Assembly: GCA_963763095.1 (NCBI GenBank)
Contig: CAVXNR010000008.1
Location: 1 to 64,000 of the forward strand
DNA from: CAVUCH01 sp963763095
GTDB taxonomy: Bacteria; Acidobacteriota; Vicinamibacteria; Vicinamibacterales; JAENWD01
DNA length: 64,000 nt
Direction: 5' to 3'
The position numbers were made by a program, and so were the translations under genes. Below are positions 35,160-45,229 of this stretch, one piece after another (position 1 is the first letter of the stretch; every line of letters begins with the position of its first letter). The notes below the pieces were generated by a model, which was not told the origin of the DNA, made no database searches, and worked only from the letters and a program-made list of their open reading frames with translations.

Positions 35160-35535
35160 ATGGCCACGGTGCTGATCGTGGAGGACAACGCGGCGAACAT
35201 GGTGCTGGCGACGTTCCTGTTGCGGTCGGCCGGCCATCGCGTGCTCACTGCCACAGATGCGGAGGCCGGCGTGACCCTGGCACGGCGCGAACAACCGCAG
35301 CTGATCCTGATGGACATTCAGCTCCCGGGGATGGACGGCCTGGCGGCCACTGTGTTGCTGAAGGGCGACGATCTGACCCGCAGGATTCCTGTCGATGGCC
35401 CTGACCGCGCTCGCGATGAAAGGCGACGAGGAGCGCATTCGAGCGGCTGGGTGTGACGGCTACATCGCCAAGCCGCTGGCGTACAAGGATTTCCTAACCA
35501 CCATCTCGGCCCAGCTCGCGTCACCCGGAGGGTAA
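35160..35535 (+). CDS. Single-domain CheY-like response regulator, frameshifted
   Basis: This receiver domain has no output domain. Phospho-acceptor Asp is at about residue 52 (LILMDIQLPGMDG), the acidic pocket at ED near 8-9, and the conserved Lys in YIAKPL. The frame breaks at 35394, where one surplus G before ATGGCCCTGACC disrupts the VMALTALAM strand. Removing it gives the normal receiver ending and a TAA at 35533-35535. It directly follows the PAS kinase and probably relays its phosphate to another protein, as DivK-like regulators do. Confidence 0.85.
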
Positions 35536-35556
35536 ATCCGGGAGAGGGTCACGAGA

Positions 35557-36057
35557 TCAGACGACGACCGTCGTCAGCACTTGCCTCGCGCTCATCGGGT
35601 AGTCGACGCCGCGCACCTTCCCCTCGCGGGTGCCCTCGACGCGCGCGTGCAGGGATCCATCCGGGTTGAGACGATAGATGATCCGCTGCGGGAAGTCGTG
35701 CTCGGGATTCTCGAACCGCGCTTCGCCCGCCGTCGCCGTGACCAGCTTGAAGGAGGCTTCGGGCTGGCCCGACGGTCTGGCGACGTAGGCCACGTCCGAA
35801 CCCGTCGCCCGTATGAGGAGTGCCTCCGATTCGACCGTCTTCCCGCTCACGACGGTGCGGCTCATGCCCATCATGGTGCCGCCGAGCGGCTTCATCCAGT
35901 GCTCGTCGACGTGTCGTCCGCCGGCGTCGCTCGTCCAGCAACCCGCCAGCCACGCGATCTTCTCGAGTTCGCCGCCGGGCGCTTGTGCCGCGGGCACGCC
36001 AAATGCGGCGAGGGTCAGCATGCCCGCCCCGACGGCCGTGATCACTCGCCTGTCCAT
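35557..36057 (-). CDS. Secreted DUF6265-like protein
   Basis: The 166-residue protein has a signal peptide (cleavage near AAQA, residue 25). A small beta-rich domain follows with IAWLAGCWTSDAGGRHVDEHWMKPLGGTMMGMSRTV and ENPEHDFPQRIIYR, features I associate with the DUF6265 family. Function is unknown; the fold is probably lipocalin-like. The ATG at 36057 follows GAGGT with six-base spacing. It is convergent with the response-regulator gene. Confidence 0.8.
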   Translation of the reverse strand: MDRRVITAVGAGMLTLAAFGVPAAQAPGGELEKIAWLAGCWTSDAGGRHVDEHWMKPLGGTMMGMSRTVVSGKTVESEALLIRATGSDVAYVARPSGQPEASFKLVTATAGEARFENPEHDFPQRIIYRLNPDGSLHARVEGTREGKVRGVDYPMSARQVLTTVVV

Positions 36058-36102
36058 GAGCTCACCTCGAGCCCATCATACCCGCGTCCAGCGCGCAGGA
36101 CC

Positions 36103-39030
36103 TCAGAATCGGAAGCCGAGGGCGACACGGAACGTCCGTCCGCCCGTGGAGCCATTGAATGGGACAGGGAAGTGACTGGCCGACGTCGCCTTTCCGAAGA
36201 GCGCCCCGGAAAGGTAACCGGTTGGCAGGCCCAGGGCGTCCTGTGGGCTGTTCGGATCGGGTCTCACCGAGGTGTTCCAGCCAATCTGCTTCTGGTTGTT
36301 GAAAACATTGTAGACGTCCAGCTTCACCCATGGCCTGAGCGTCCGCAGCACCGGGACCGTGTAGTTGAGGGACGTGTCGAACAGGCCGTAACCCTTGAAT
36401 GTCTCCGAGCCGCGCGGCCCGAAGTAGACCGCCCCGGGCGGCGGCGCGTCGGGATAGCCCGCGCCCCGGAGCATGCTGGTCTGCGTCGCCGTGAGCGGCA
36501 GGGTCGACGTCAGGCTGTAGACGCGGGCTGAATCCAGGCGCCACAGGCCCGAGATCCCCACGTCGCCGAATCCGCCCAGCCCGAACGTATAGGTGCTCCA
36601 CATGCGGAACCGATGACGCTGGAAGCTCTGAAGGCGCCCCTCGGGAAAGAATCGCGCCGCATCGAACGCTTCCGGATAGTTCCCGACCTTCGACGTCGCG
36701 CCCGGCACGCCGTTCGTCTCGCCTTCGTAGTTGCCGTCGTTCTGGAGCTGCACGGTGTAGTGGCCATCCAGCCTCCAGCCGTTCCGGATCCGGTACTGCG
36801 ATTGAAACACCAGGCCCTGGTACTGGCGGCGGGCGAGGTCCGAGTTGGCAAAGCGCGTGTTCGTCGTCAGCCCGGCATCGATGCCTTCCAGCACCACGCT
36901 CGTCGTGCCGGTCGACACGTTCTGAAAGTCTTCGATCATGCCGCTCGTCCGTCGAAAGACGTAGGTCGCTTCGGCCGATCCGCGTGTGCCACCTGTCCCA
37001 TAGGAGGTCGTGAACTCCTGGACGATGGGGGACTTGAGGTCTCTCGCCATGAACACGCTGGATGGCGGCGGAACGGCCACGAAGGCGTTCCCCGGTGTGA
37101 TCGGGTAATTGGCGAGATCGAACCCGGGGGCGAAGTCGCGGCCTTGCCCCGCCGGTCCCTGATACACGATGAACAGGTCCGGAGCGCTGACCACGGGACT
37201 GTTCTTGCCGATCTGCTGCTCGTTGTATCGCCCTGAATACACGCCGTAGGTCGCGTGAATCAGGTGCCTGCCATTGCCGAGCACGTCGTGGACGATCGCG
37301 AGGCGGGGAGCGATCCGATGATTGTTCACGCCGACGACCCCGCCGGTGGATTCCGCCTTCACGTGTTCGTAGCGCGCGCCGAGATCAGCCGACCAGCGGT
37401 CGTTGATCACCCAGTGGTCCTGCACGTAGAACGAATTCGTGTCCACGTTCAGCACGGCGCCTCTCGTCGCGGGGATGAAGTCCACGCCGGACACGCCAGG
37501 TACGAAGGTGGGCACCAGGCGGCCCGTTGCGTCGAGCAGCGGCCGGTCCCCCGCGTCGAGCGCGAAATCCGAGGCAAACACGTAGCTGGTGGACGACTGC
37601 GAGCCGCCGCCCCCGCGCTGGCTGCGGAACCATTCGTACCCCGTCTTGAGCTCGTGGCTGCCGGCCTTGTCCCAGTAGCTGGTGGCGCTGCCCGTCAGCT
37701 GCCGGTTGTTGCGCATCTCCTGGTCGGTGGCGTCGAAGTAGGGCGCGTTGAACACGTAGGGCCCGAGCGTCGCGGCGAAGAAGGGTGACTCGACGATGTT
37801 CGTGCTCGTGCCGCCTCCGCCCGTCATCCATTCGCGCTGGGAATACTGCGCCTGCAAGAGCAGGCGATTGCCGCGCACGCCCCGATAGTTCATGAAGGAG
37901 GACGTGTTCGGCACCGCCACGACATCGAGGCTGTGCGGATCGACCAGGAAGCTCAGCGCGCCCGATCCGTTCGTCGTGGTCGTGCTGTTGTTCAGGTATC
38001 CGCCCTGAAGGACGTGGTCCGGCGCCACAGCGCCGGTCAGTTTGATCTCGCCGCGCTTGTTGCTGGTGGTCTGCGTGTATCGGGAGAGGGTGACCGGCAG
38101 CGTGTTCGAGGCGTCGCTGTTTTCATAGCGGCCGGAACTGAAGAACCAGAGCCGGTCCTGCAGGATGGGGCCGCCGAGCGTCGCTTCGTGAATCCCGCTC
38201 ACCTTGTCGAGCCGGTTCGATGTCTCGATCGGCGTCCTGACGGTCCATGCCGGGTTCACGACGTTCAGGCGATAGCTCCCGGAGAAATCATTGCCGCCGC
38301 TCTTCGTGACCGCGTTGATTACACCGCCGGTGAATCGGCCGTACTCCGCGGAGATGCCGGACGTCAGGACCTGTGTCTCCTGGATCGCGTCTTCGACGTA
38401 GAGGTTCTGCGGCTGCGCCCGGAGGTTGTCGTTGATGTCGACCCCGTTGATCATGAAGATGTTGTCGAACGCGAACGCACCGTTGATCACCACTTGATTG
38501 ACGCTGGGCGAGTTCTCGCTCACCGCGGGCGAGAGTTGTGCGATGCCCTGGAGCGAGCGGGGTGTGGCGAGCGCGTCGATCTCGGCGTGCGTGAAGTTCG
38601 CGCCGACGACAGGCGTGGTGGTCGGTGCGGGCGCTGCGGCCACGACGCGCGTCGTCTCGGTGAAGCCGCCGGCCCGCAACGACGCATCCTGTTCGACCGC
38701 AAGGCCCAGAGGAACTATCACGACGCGGGTCACCGGCGCGAAGCCGGCGAGCTCGAACCTGACGTCGTACTCGCCGGCCGGCAGCGCGGAGAGTGTGTAG
38801 CGGCCAAGGCCGTTGCTGACCGCTTCCCGATTGCCCAGCAGGGCGGGCGACGTCACCGTCACCGCGACGCCCGGCATGGCGAGATCCTGCTGGTCGGTCA
38901 CCGTGCCCTGGATGGTTCCGGTCTGCACACCCTGACCCAAACCGGCACCTGCCAGCATCAACCATACGGCTGGCACGAGAGCCACTCGTGCAGTCGGCGT
39001 GCGTCTGCTCGCGCCAAGACTGTCGGACAT
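36103..39030 (-). CDS. Oar-like TonB-dependent outer-membrane receptor
   Basis: The 975-residue protein starts with a signal peptide. A carboxypeptidase-regulatory-like domain follows (TGTIQGTVTDQQDLAMPGVAVTVTSPALLG to about residue 115), then a plug domain and a large beta-barrel that ends in GFRF. This layout is typical of Oar/TonB receptors that are expanded in Acidobacteriota and often bind proteins or oligosaccharides. The ligand is unknown. I chose the ATG at 39030, which begins before the hydrophobic segment; a longer frame to 39207 adds unlikely residues. No TonB-box or SusD partner is adjacent. Confidence 0.9.
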   Translation of the reverse strand: MSDSLGASRRTPTARVALVPAVWLMLAGAGLGQGVQTGTIQGTVTDQQDLAMPGVAVTVTSPALLGNREAVSNGLGRYTLSALPAGEYDVRFELAGFAPVTRVVIVPLGLAVEQDASLRAGGFTETTRVVAAAPAPTTTPVVGANFTHAEIDALATPRSLQGIAQLSPAVSENSPSVNQVVINGAFAFDNIFMINGVDINDNLRAQPQNLYVEDAIQETQVLTSGISAEYGRFTGGVINAVTKSGGNDFSGSYRLNVVNPAWTVRTPIETSNRLDKVSGIHEATLGGPILQDRLWFFSSGRYENSDASNTLPVTLSRYTQTTSNKRGEIKLTGAVAPDHVLQGGYLNNSTTTTNGSGALSFLVDPHSLDVVAVPNTSSFMNYRGVRGNRLLLQAQYSQREWMTGGGGTSTNIVESPFFAATLGPYVFNAPYFDATDQEMRNNRQLTGSATSYWDKAGSHELKTGYEWFRSQRGGGGSQSSTSYVFASDFALDAGDRPLLDATGRLVPTFVPGVSGVDFIPATRGAVLNVDTNSFYVQDHWVINDRWSADLGARYEHVKAESTGGVVGVNNHRIAPRLAIVHDVLGNGRHLIHATYGVYSGRYNEQQIGKNSPVVSAPDLFIVYQGPAGQGRDFAPGFDLANYPITPGNAFVAVPPPSSVFMARDLKSPIVQEFTTSYGTGGTRGSAEATYVFRRTSGMIEDFQNVSTGTTSVVLEGIDAGLTTNTRFANSDLARRQYQGLVFQSQYRIRNGWRLDGHYTVQLQNDGNYEGETNGVPGATSKVGNYPEAFDAARFFPEGRLQSFQRHRFRMWSTYTFGLGGFGDVGISGLWRLDSARVYSLTSTLPLTATQTSMLRGAGYPDAPPPGAVYFGPRGSETFKGYGLFDTSLNYTVPVLRTLRPWVKLDVYNVFNNQKQIGWNTSVRPDPNSPQDALGLPTGYLSGALFGKATSASHFPVPFNGSTGGRTFRVALGFRF

Positions 39031-39385
39031 CGTTCCACAACCCTTTCGCTGCACACCGTGTCGAGACGATCGGTGCCTGTGGAACGGGTATCGGCAGGAG
39101 GCGCCGAAGTCTTGATCTCGGCCGCGCGGAAACGGAAGCTGGATCGCGCAGAATTGCCTGTTTGCTTCACTGCTGCGCTTCACGGGACCGGAGAACTGTG
39201 CGCCCATCCTGGGACCAAGGGTGGACTCTGCGGGCCGAAATCATCCTGGATGGGGCATCAGCGGCTTCGGCCCTCGTTATTTGACATAATTCCAGATATT
39301 CGCCTGCGCGCGCGACCGGCGCTGCGATCGAGCCCGCACTTGGACCCTCACCCGCGCGGCTCGCCCGCCCATCGAGATCATCAGC
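39031..39385. other. Non-coding divergent gap between receptor and hybrid kinase
   Basis: No gene is seen. An exact TTGACA occurs at 39281-39286 on the plus strand, but no good -10 box lies 16-18 bases after it. I cannot assign promoters for the two divergent genes. Confidence 0.35.
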
Positions 39386-42300
39386 ATGATGGAGAGCTAC
39401 ACACAGGACCACGCCCGGCAGCCTGGGGCGTTCATGAGCGGCGGTGGCAGCGCCGGCGCGCTGATGCGCTCTGTTGACTGGGCGAGTACGCCGCTCGGCT
39501 CCGTCGAGGGCTGGCCCGAGAGCCTCAAGACCACCGTCGGCACACTTCTGCACTCCCGCCACCCGATGTTTCTCTGGTGGGGGCCCGACCTCATTCAGTT
39601 CTACAACGACGCCTATGTCCCGAGCTTCGGCCACGGTAAGCACCCGGCCGCCATGGGCCAGCGTGGACGCGAGTGCTGGCAGGAGATCTGGCCGACGATC
39701 TGGCCGCAGATCGACGACGTGATGAGCCGCGGACGGGCGAGCTGGAACGAGGACCACCTCGTACCCATCTTCCGGAATGGCCGGATGGAGGAGGTGTACT
39801 GGACATACGGCTACTCCCCGGTGTTCGACGAGCACGGCGGCGTCGGCGGCACGCTGGTGGTGTGCACCGAAACCACCTCGCGCGTCATCGGCCAGCGGCG
39901 CCTTCGTACCTTGCGCAACCTCGCGGAGAAGACCAACTTCGCCCCGAACCTGGAGGCGGTGCTCGATTCCACACGCAACCTGCTCGGCAGCGTCCCGGCC
40001 GACGTGGTCTTTGCCCTGGTCTACCTCGTGGTGGACGGTGGAACGGGACCAGTCCTCGTTCGATTCGTGGGCCTCGACGATGAGGCATGCGCGACGCTGC
40101 ACGCCGCGTTCGGGCAGGACCTGGCGCGCTTTCAACGCCTCGGCGCCCCTGTCCCGATGCCACCGGACATGAACGTGACCGGCTCCGCCTGGCCTGAGCC
40201 GGTGTCGGAGGTCTTCGTGGCCCCCGTTGCGGTCGAAGGCTCGGCCGATGCCTCCGGGTACGTGGTGTTCGGCCTCAGCCCGCGGCTCCCGCTCGACCCA
40301 AGCTATCGCGAGCACCTCTGCCAGCTCGCGGCGCACGTCGCGCACGCGCAGGCCAGGGTCGCCGCGCTGCATCAACGCGACGTGATCGAGGCCAGAGATC
40401 GCTTCCTCGTCGAGCTCGATGATGCCGTGCGGCCGCTGTCCGATGCAGGGGAGATCACGTTTACCGCGGCCAGGGCACTTGGGCAACATTTGCGCGTGAA
40501 CCGCTGCGCGTACGCCACCGTTGAAGACGATGAGGACACCTTTTTCGTGACGGGCAACTACAACGAGGGCGTGCAGAGCATCGTCGGGCGCTACACCTTC
40601 ACGCAGTTCGGTGCGGAATGCCTGCGGCTGATGCGGGCGGGGGAGCCCTACGTCGTCCGCGACAGTGAGAGCGACCCGCGGATTACCGATCGCGAGCGGC
40701 CCTCGGTACCATGTCACGGCCATCCGCGCGGTGGTGTGGGTGCCCATCAAGAAGGCTGGACGATTTGTCGCGGCCATGGCCGTGCACGCCACTACGCCCC
40801 GGGTGTGGCAGGGCCACGAGATCGAGCTGGTACAGCACGTCGCGAGCCGGTGCTGGGAATCGATTGAGCGTGCGCGCGTCACCGGGAGCCTGCGCGAGAG
40901 CGAGCGCCAGTTCCGCGAGCTCGCCAACTCCATCGCCAACCTGGCGTGGATGGCCAGGCCGGACGGATCGGTCTACTGGTACAACGATCAACGGTACGCA
41001 TACACCGGCACAACGGCCGAGGACATGGAAGGATGGGGCTGGCAACGGGTGCACGACCCCGATGTTCTGCCCGCCGTGCTCGAACGCTGGACACACTCGA
41101 TTGCCACGGGCGTGCCGTTCGAGATGGTGTTTCCGATCCGCGGCGCCGACGGGGCGTTCCGCCGCTTCCTGACGCGCGTCAACCCGGTACGCGACTCAGA
41201 GGAGCGTGTGGTCCACTGGTTCGGTACCAATACCGACGTCGAGAACGAGCGTCGCGCGACCGAGCTCAATGCACTGCTGCGTGAACGGGAGCGGGTCGCC
41301 CGCGAGGATGCTGAACTGCAGAAGCGGCTGCTCCACTCGCTCTTCATGCAGGCGCCCACGCTGATCATAGTTCTCAGGGGCCCCAATCACGTCATCGAGC
41401 TCGCCAATCCGCCGATCTGTCGCGTGTGGGGACGACCCGAGGCCGATCTCGTCGACCGGCCGCTGCTCGAGGCTCTGCCCGACATCGGAGGGCAGGCGTT
41501 TGGACCCTTGCTGGACGGGGTCTACCGCACGGGCGTTCCGTATGTCGGGAAGGAAACGCCCGCCACCTTCGAGCGCGCCGGCGGGAGGCGCGAGACGCTG
41601 TACTTCGACTTTGTGTACTCGCCGTTCCGGAACGTCCAGGGACAGATCGAGGGGGTCTTCGTCGTCGCGTCCGATGTGACGGACCAGGTGCTTGCCCGGC
41701 AGCAGCTGGACCAACTGCGGCAGGCCGCCGAAGGCGCCAACCGTGCGAAGGACGAATTCCTGGCCATGCTGGGGCATGAGCTCCGGAACCCGCTCTCTCC
41801 GATACTGACGGCCCTGCACCTGATGCGGCTGCGCGGCAACGACTCGTCCGAGCGCGAGCGGACCGTGATCGAGCGGCAGGTCACGCATCTCACCCGGCTG
41901 GTCGACGATCTGCTCGATGTCTCACGGATCGCGCGCGGGAAGGTGGAGCTGAAGGAGGAGGTCATCGAGATGGCCGAGATCGTCGCGAAGGCGATCGAGA
42001 TGGCCAGCCCTCTGCTGGAACAGCGCACCCACACGTTGACCGTCAGGGTGCCGCGGCACGGCCTCGCGGTCCGCGGGGACGGGACGCGCCTGGCACAGGT
42101 CGCGTCGAACCTGCTGACGAATGCAGCAAAGTACACGGCGCCCGGCGGTACGATCACGGTTGAAGCCGAGGAGGAGCTCAGTGACGTTGTCTTGCGCGTG
42201 CGCGACACGGGCATGGGCATTCCGCCTGACGTCCTCCCCCGGATCTTCGATCTGTTCGTGCAGGAGGCGCAGGCGATCGATCGTGCGCAGGGAGGGCTGG

Positions 42301-42980
42301 GGCTCGGTCTGACGATCGTGCGCAACCTCGTGGAACGGCACCACGGCTCTGTGTCGGCCCACAGCGAGGGGCCCGGCCGCGGCAGTGAGTTCGTCGTGCG
42401 TTTGCCGAAGGTGACGTCTGCGATCACTCACAGCCCGTCCGTGCGCGCAGCTGCGGCCCCGGCGACAGGACAGCCGGCATCCCGTGGGCGGCGCATCCTC
42501 GTCGTCGATGACAACCAGGATGGCGCCGAGATGCTGGCCGGGGCTCTCCAGAGCAGGGGGTACGAGACGCTGGTGGCGCACGATGCGCCCGCAGCCCTGC
42601 GTCTTGCGCAGACGTTCATTCCCGATGTCGCCTTGATCGACATCGGCCTGCCGGTCATGGACGGCTACGAGCTGGCGGAACGCCTGCGTCAGATTCCCGC
42701 GCTCGAGCGAATGCGGCTGGTGGCTCTCACCGGCTACGGCCAGGAATCGGACCGCGTGCGGTCACGGGCTGCCGGATTTCACCAGCACCTGGTGAAGCCC
42801 GTGGACTTCAAGCCGTCGAGGAGCCGTGAGCGGGTGATTGCGTTCGTCCGCATAGCGCGATCGCCCGGCCACGCTCACCCAATTCATGCGCGACTACGTC
42901 GAGCACCTGGAACATCACGTGCGCCAGATGACCCGGCTACAATGGTCCGTACGTGGCGCTGCTGCAGCGGAGGGAGTTGA
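39386..42980 (+). CDS. PAS/GAF hybrid histidine kinase with C-terminal receiver, frameshifted
   Basis: This is a large cytoplasmic sensor. The order is an N-terminal PAS-like domain (FLWWGPDLIQFYND), two GAF-like regions (about 180-330 and 340-490), two PAS domains (WMARPDGSVYWYND; then VIELANPPICRVWG), HisKA with GHELRNPLSP, HATPase with GLGLGLTIVRNLVERH, and a receiver (RRILVVDDNQDGAEM, DVALIDIGLPVMDG). The frame breaks at 40705-40710 (GGTACC); removing one C joins the halves as RPSVHVTAIRAVVW. The last 40 residues after VKPVDF look unlike a receiver end, so a second error near 42800-42900 is possible and the true stop is uncertain. Confidence 0.85.
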
Positions 42981-42985
42981 AGGGC

Positions 42986-43633
42986 ATGGCAACCATCGGG
43001 CTCATCGGCGCCGGGCACATCGGCGCGCAGGTCGCACGGCTTGCCGTGGCGAGTGGCTACGACGTGGTGATCAGCAATTCCCGCGGCCCGGAAACCCTCT
43101 CGGCGCTCGTGGCCGAACTGGGTCCCCGCGCCCGGGCCGCGACACCCGTCGAGGCGGCCACGGCCGGCGACATCGTCGTGGTCTCGGTTCCACTGAAGAA
43201 CTATCGCGACGTTCCCGCGAAGCCTCTGGCCGGAAAAATCGTGATCGATACCAACAACTACTACCCGGAGCGTGATGGGCACATTCCGGAGCTGGACAAC
43301 GAGTCGACAACGACTGCGGAGCTCCTCCAGGCGCACCTGGGGACTGCAAAGGTCGTGAAGGCGTTCAACCACATCTACGCCGCCGAGCTCACCACGCACG
43401 GACAGCCGCCAGGTTCGCCCAATCGACGCGCCCTCGTCATCGCGGGCGACGATCCCGGAGCGAAGGCCACCGTGACCCATCTGCTGGACCAGTTCGGGTT
43501 CGACACCGTCGACGCCGGTCCGCTGAAGGAAGGCTGGCGCATCCAGCGCGACACGCCGGGGTACGGACCGCGTCGCACAGCCGATGAACTGCGGCGCGAC
43601 CTCGCCGCGGCCAAACGGTACGCCGAACGGTAA
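42986..43633 (+). CDS. NADPH:F420 oxidoreductase-like protein
   Basis: The 215-residue Rossmann protein begins ATIGLIGAGHIGAQVARLAVASGYDVVISNSRGPETL, typical of the F420-dependent NADP reductase/DUF-type oxidoreductase family (NADP-binding 'F420_oxidored'). KAFNHIYAAELTTHG and ALVIAGDDPGAK follow as in the family. F420 use is not proven and many homologues act without it. The ATG at 42986 follows GGAGG; TACAAT near 42939 could be a -10 box. Confidence 0.82.
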   Translation: MATIGLIGAGHIGAQVARLAVASGYDVVISNSRGPETLSALVAELGPRARAATPVEAATAGDIVVVSVPLKNYRDVPAKPLAGKIVIDTNNYYPERDGHIPELDNESTTTAELLQAHLGTAKVVKAFNHIYAAELTTHGQPPGSPNRRALVIAGDDPGAKATVTHLLDQFGFDTVDAGPLKEGWRIQRDTPGYGPRRTADELRRDLAAAKRYAER

Positions 43634-43715
43634 CTCGGGGGCGCGGACGAAGCCGCCAGAACATGATGCCGGCGCCAGCACGCGCTACGCCGAATTCCGG
43701 GATACGCTCTCCAGC

Positions 43716-44234
43716 ATGAACGCAAACGAGATCCGCGCCGCGCAGGCGCCGCTCAAGGCGCGGTACCGCGCTGAACCGGCCGCCGCACAACTCACCTTGA
43801 GGGCAGAAGGGACCCTCGACACGAGCGCGCAGGTGTGTCGTGTGGGCACGCACATCGGCGCCGTGGAGGCCGGACTGCACCCGGCAACCGGCGGCGACGG
43901 CAGCCAGGCGTGCTCGGGCGACATGCTGCTGCAGGCCCTGGCCGCGTGTGCGGGCGTGACACTCGGTGCCGTCGCGACCGCGATGGGCGTCGACGTACGC
44001 GGCGGTCGCGTGTCGGCCGAAGGCGAACTGGATTTCCGCGGCACGCTCGGCGTGTCGCGCGAAGCAGCCGTCGGCTTCGACCGCATCCGGCTGCGCTTCG
44101 ACCTGGAGACGGATGCACCGGCCGATGCCATCTCCAAGCTGATTGAGCTGACCGAGCGTTATTGCGTCGTGCTGCAGACGCTGAGGAACCGCCCCGAGGT
44201 GACGGTCAGTGCGCCGGCCCATGCCGGAGCGTGA
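43716..44234 (+). CDS. OsmC-family peroxide reductase-like protein
   Basis: The 172-residue protein has the OsmC/Ohr-fold arrangement. The first redox Cys is in ACSGDMLLQALAACAGVTLGAVA and the second in ERYCVVLQTLRN. Such proteins reduce organic or fatty-acid hydroperoxides with thiols. I chose the ATG at 43716: TACGCT ends seven bases upstream, suggesting leaderless transcription. Upstream in-frame starts would add 44 residues overlapping the previous gene. Confidence 0.85.
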   Translation: MNANEIRAAQAPLKARYRAEPAAAQLTLRAEGTLDTSAQVCRVGTHIGAVEAGLHPATGGDGSQACSGDMLLQALAACAGVTLGAVATAMGVDVRGGRVSAEGELDFRGTLGVSREAAVGFDRIRLRFDLETDAPADAISKLIELTERYCVVLQTLRNRPEVTVSAPAHAGA

Positions 44235-44285
44235 CGTCGAGGCGCAGGGCTCAGACCTGGGACTCTCTGATTGACGCGCTCGCGC

Positions 44286-44870
44286 TCAGCGGGGCGGCAC
44301 CGTCCACAGGAACAGATCCGTTCCATCCTCGGCCCGGATCGTCACGTCCGGCACCCACGATCCGAATCGAAACTGGCGGGATACGATCCGCGTACCGGGC
44401 CGGAGCTCGCTCTTGAGTTTCGGAAGCAGGCGCCTGTTGATGCTCGGCGAGAGGTAGAGCGTCACGACCGTGGCCTCCGAGATGTCGGCCGTAAACAGGT
44501 CGCCTTCGATGAAGGTGACGCGATCCTGGACCTCACCCTGCCGCGCCAGCTCTCGCGACATCTCCACCAGCCGCGGCACCAGCTCGATGCCGACCCCGCG
44601 TGCGCCATACTTCTCCGCGGCGATGATGACGATGCGCCCGTCCCCCGAACCGAGATCGTAGACGACGTCGCCCGGACCAACGCTGGCGAGCCGCAACATC
44701 GCGTCCACGATCACCTGTCGCGTGGGGACGAACTGAATGTCGGGTGTGCGGGCCGGCGGTCGCTCCGCCGTTGTCGCGTCCTGCGCCGCCGCTGGGGCCG
44801 CCGGATTGAGGAGGGCGGCAAAAGAGAGCAGAACCAGCAATGGCCAGTGGCGGCGTGTATTCGGAGGCAT
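44286..44870 (-). CDS. Exported class I SAM-dependent methyltransferase-like protein
   Basis: The 194-residue protein starts with a clear signal peptide (MPPNTRRHWPLLVLLSFAALL, cleavage near APAAAQ). A Rossmann methyltransferase core follows: VGPGDVVYDLGSGDGRIVIIAAEKYG holds SAM motif I, GIELVPRLVEMSRELA motif II and RVTFIEGDLFTADI motif III. An exported SAM enzyme is odd because SAM is not expected in the periplasm. The signal may be a membrane anchor, with the domain serving another use. In-frame ATGs at 44891 and 44900 are alternative starts. Confidence 0.75.
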   Translation of the reverse strand: MPPNTRRHWPLLVLLSFAALLNPAAPAAAQDATTAERPPARTPDIQFVPTRQVIVDAMLRLASVGPGDVVYDLGSGDGRIVIIAAEKYGARGVGIELVPRLVEMSRELARQGEVQDRVTFIEGDLFTADISEATVVTLYLSPSINRRLLPKLKSELRPGTRIVSRQFRFGSWVPDVTIRAEDGTDLFLWTVPPR

Positions 44871-45016
44871 CACGATCTGCTGCCGGGCCATGCGTCGCAA
44901 TCATCCCAGGCGCGGCAGAGGCAGTGTCCCACACGCCCTCGAACACACCGAAAGAGGCGTCCGGGCCGTGCGTGCTGCATGATAGTGTGCGTCATTCATT
45001 GAAAGGACGAGCTCCG

Positions 45017-45184
45017 ATGTTCGCACAGGCAATCGTCGAACGCGGCATGCTGGATGGCATCGCGAACGGGCTGGCGCGAGCGACCTATGCAATCGAGGCG
45101 CGCATCGGCCACGGGAACGCGAAGTGGCTGCTCGCCGTTTTGGTGATGACGTTCCTGTTTTTGATGTTGCGCCCGCGGCGGTGA
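45017..45184 (+). CDS. Small 55-residue single-span membrane protein
   Basis: A short gene encodes a polar, amphipathic first half (FAQAIVERGMLDGIANGLARATYAIEA) and a C-terminal transmembrane helix (WLLAVLVMTFLFLML) ending in RPRR. AAAGGACGAG precedes the ATG. I do not recognise the family. It lies alone between the methyltransferase and the ADOP permease in a divergent-convergent gap. Positive-inside charge suggests the C-terminus is cytoplasmic. Confidence 0.6.
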   Translation: MFAQAIVERGMLDGIANGLARATYAIEARIGHGNAKWLLAVLVMTFLFLMLRPRR

Positions 45185-45229
45185 CGCCGGCCGGATGGCC
45201 TCGGCGATGTCCGGGCCTGGCCGATGCGA

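Noticed and set aside
39281..39286. Promoter for the hybrid kinase based on an exact TTGACA
   Set aside because: No acceptable -10 box lies 16-18 bases downstream, so I record the hexamer only.
36103..39477. Plus-strand long frames across the TonB receptor
   Set aside because: High-GC antisense frames without any family motif; the receptor frame is clearly coding.
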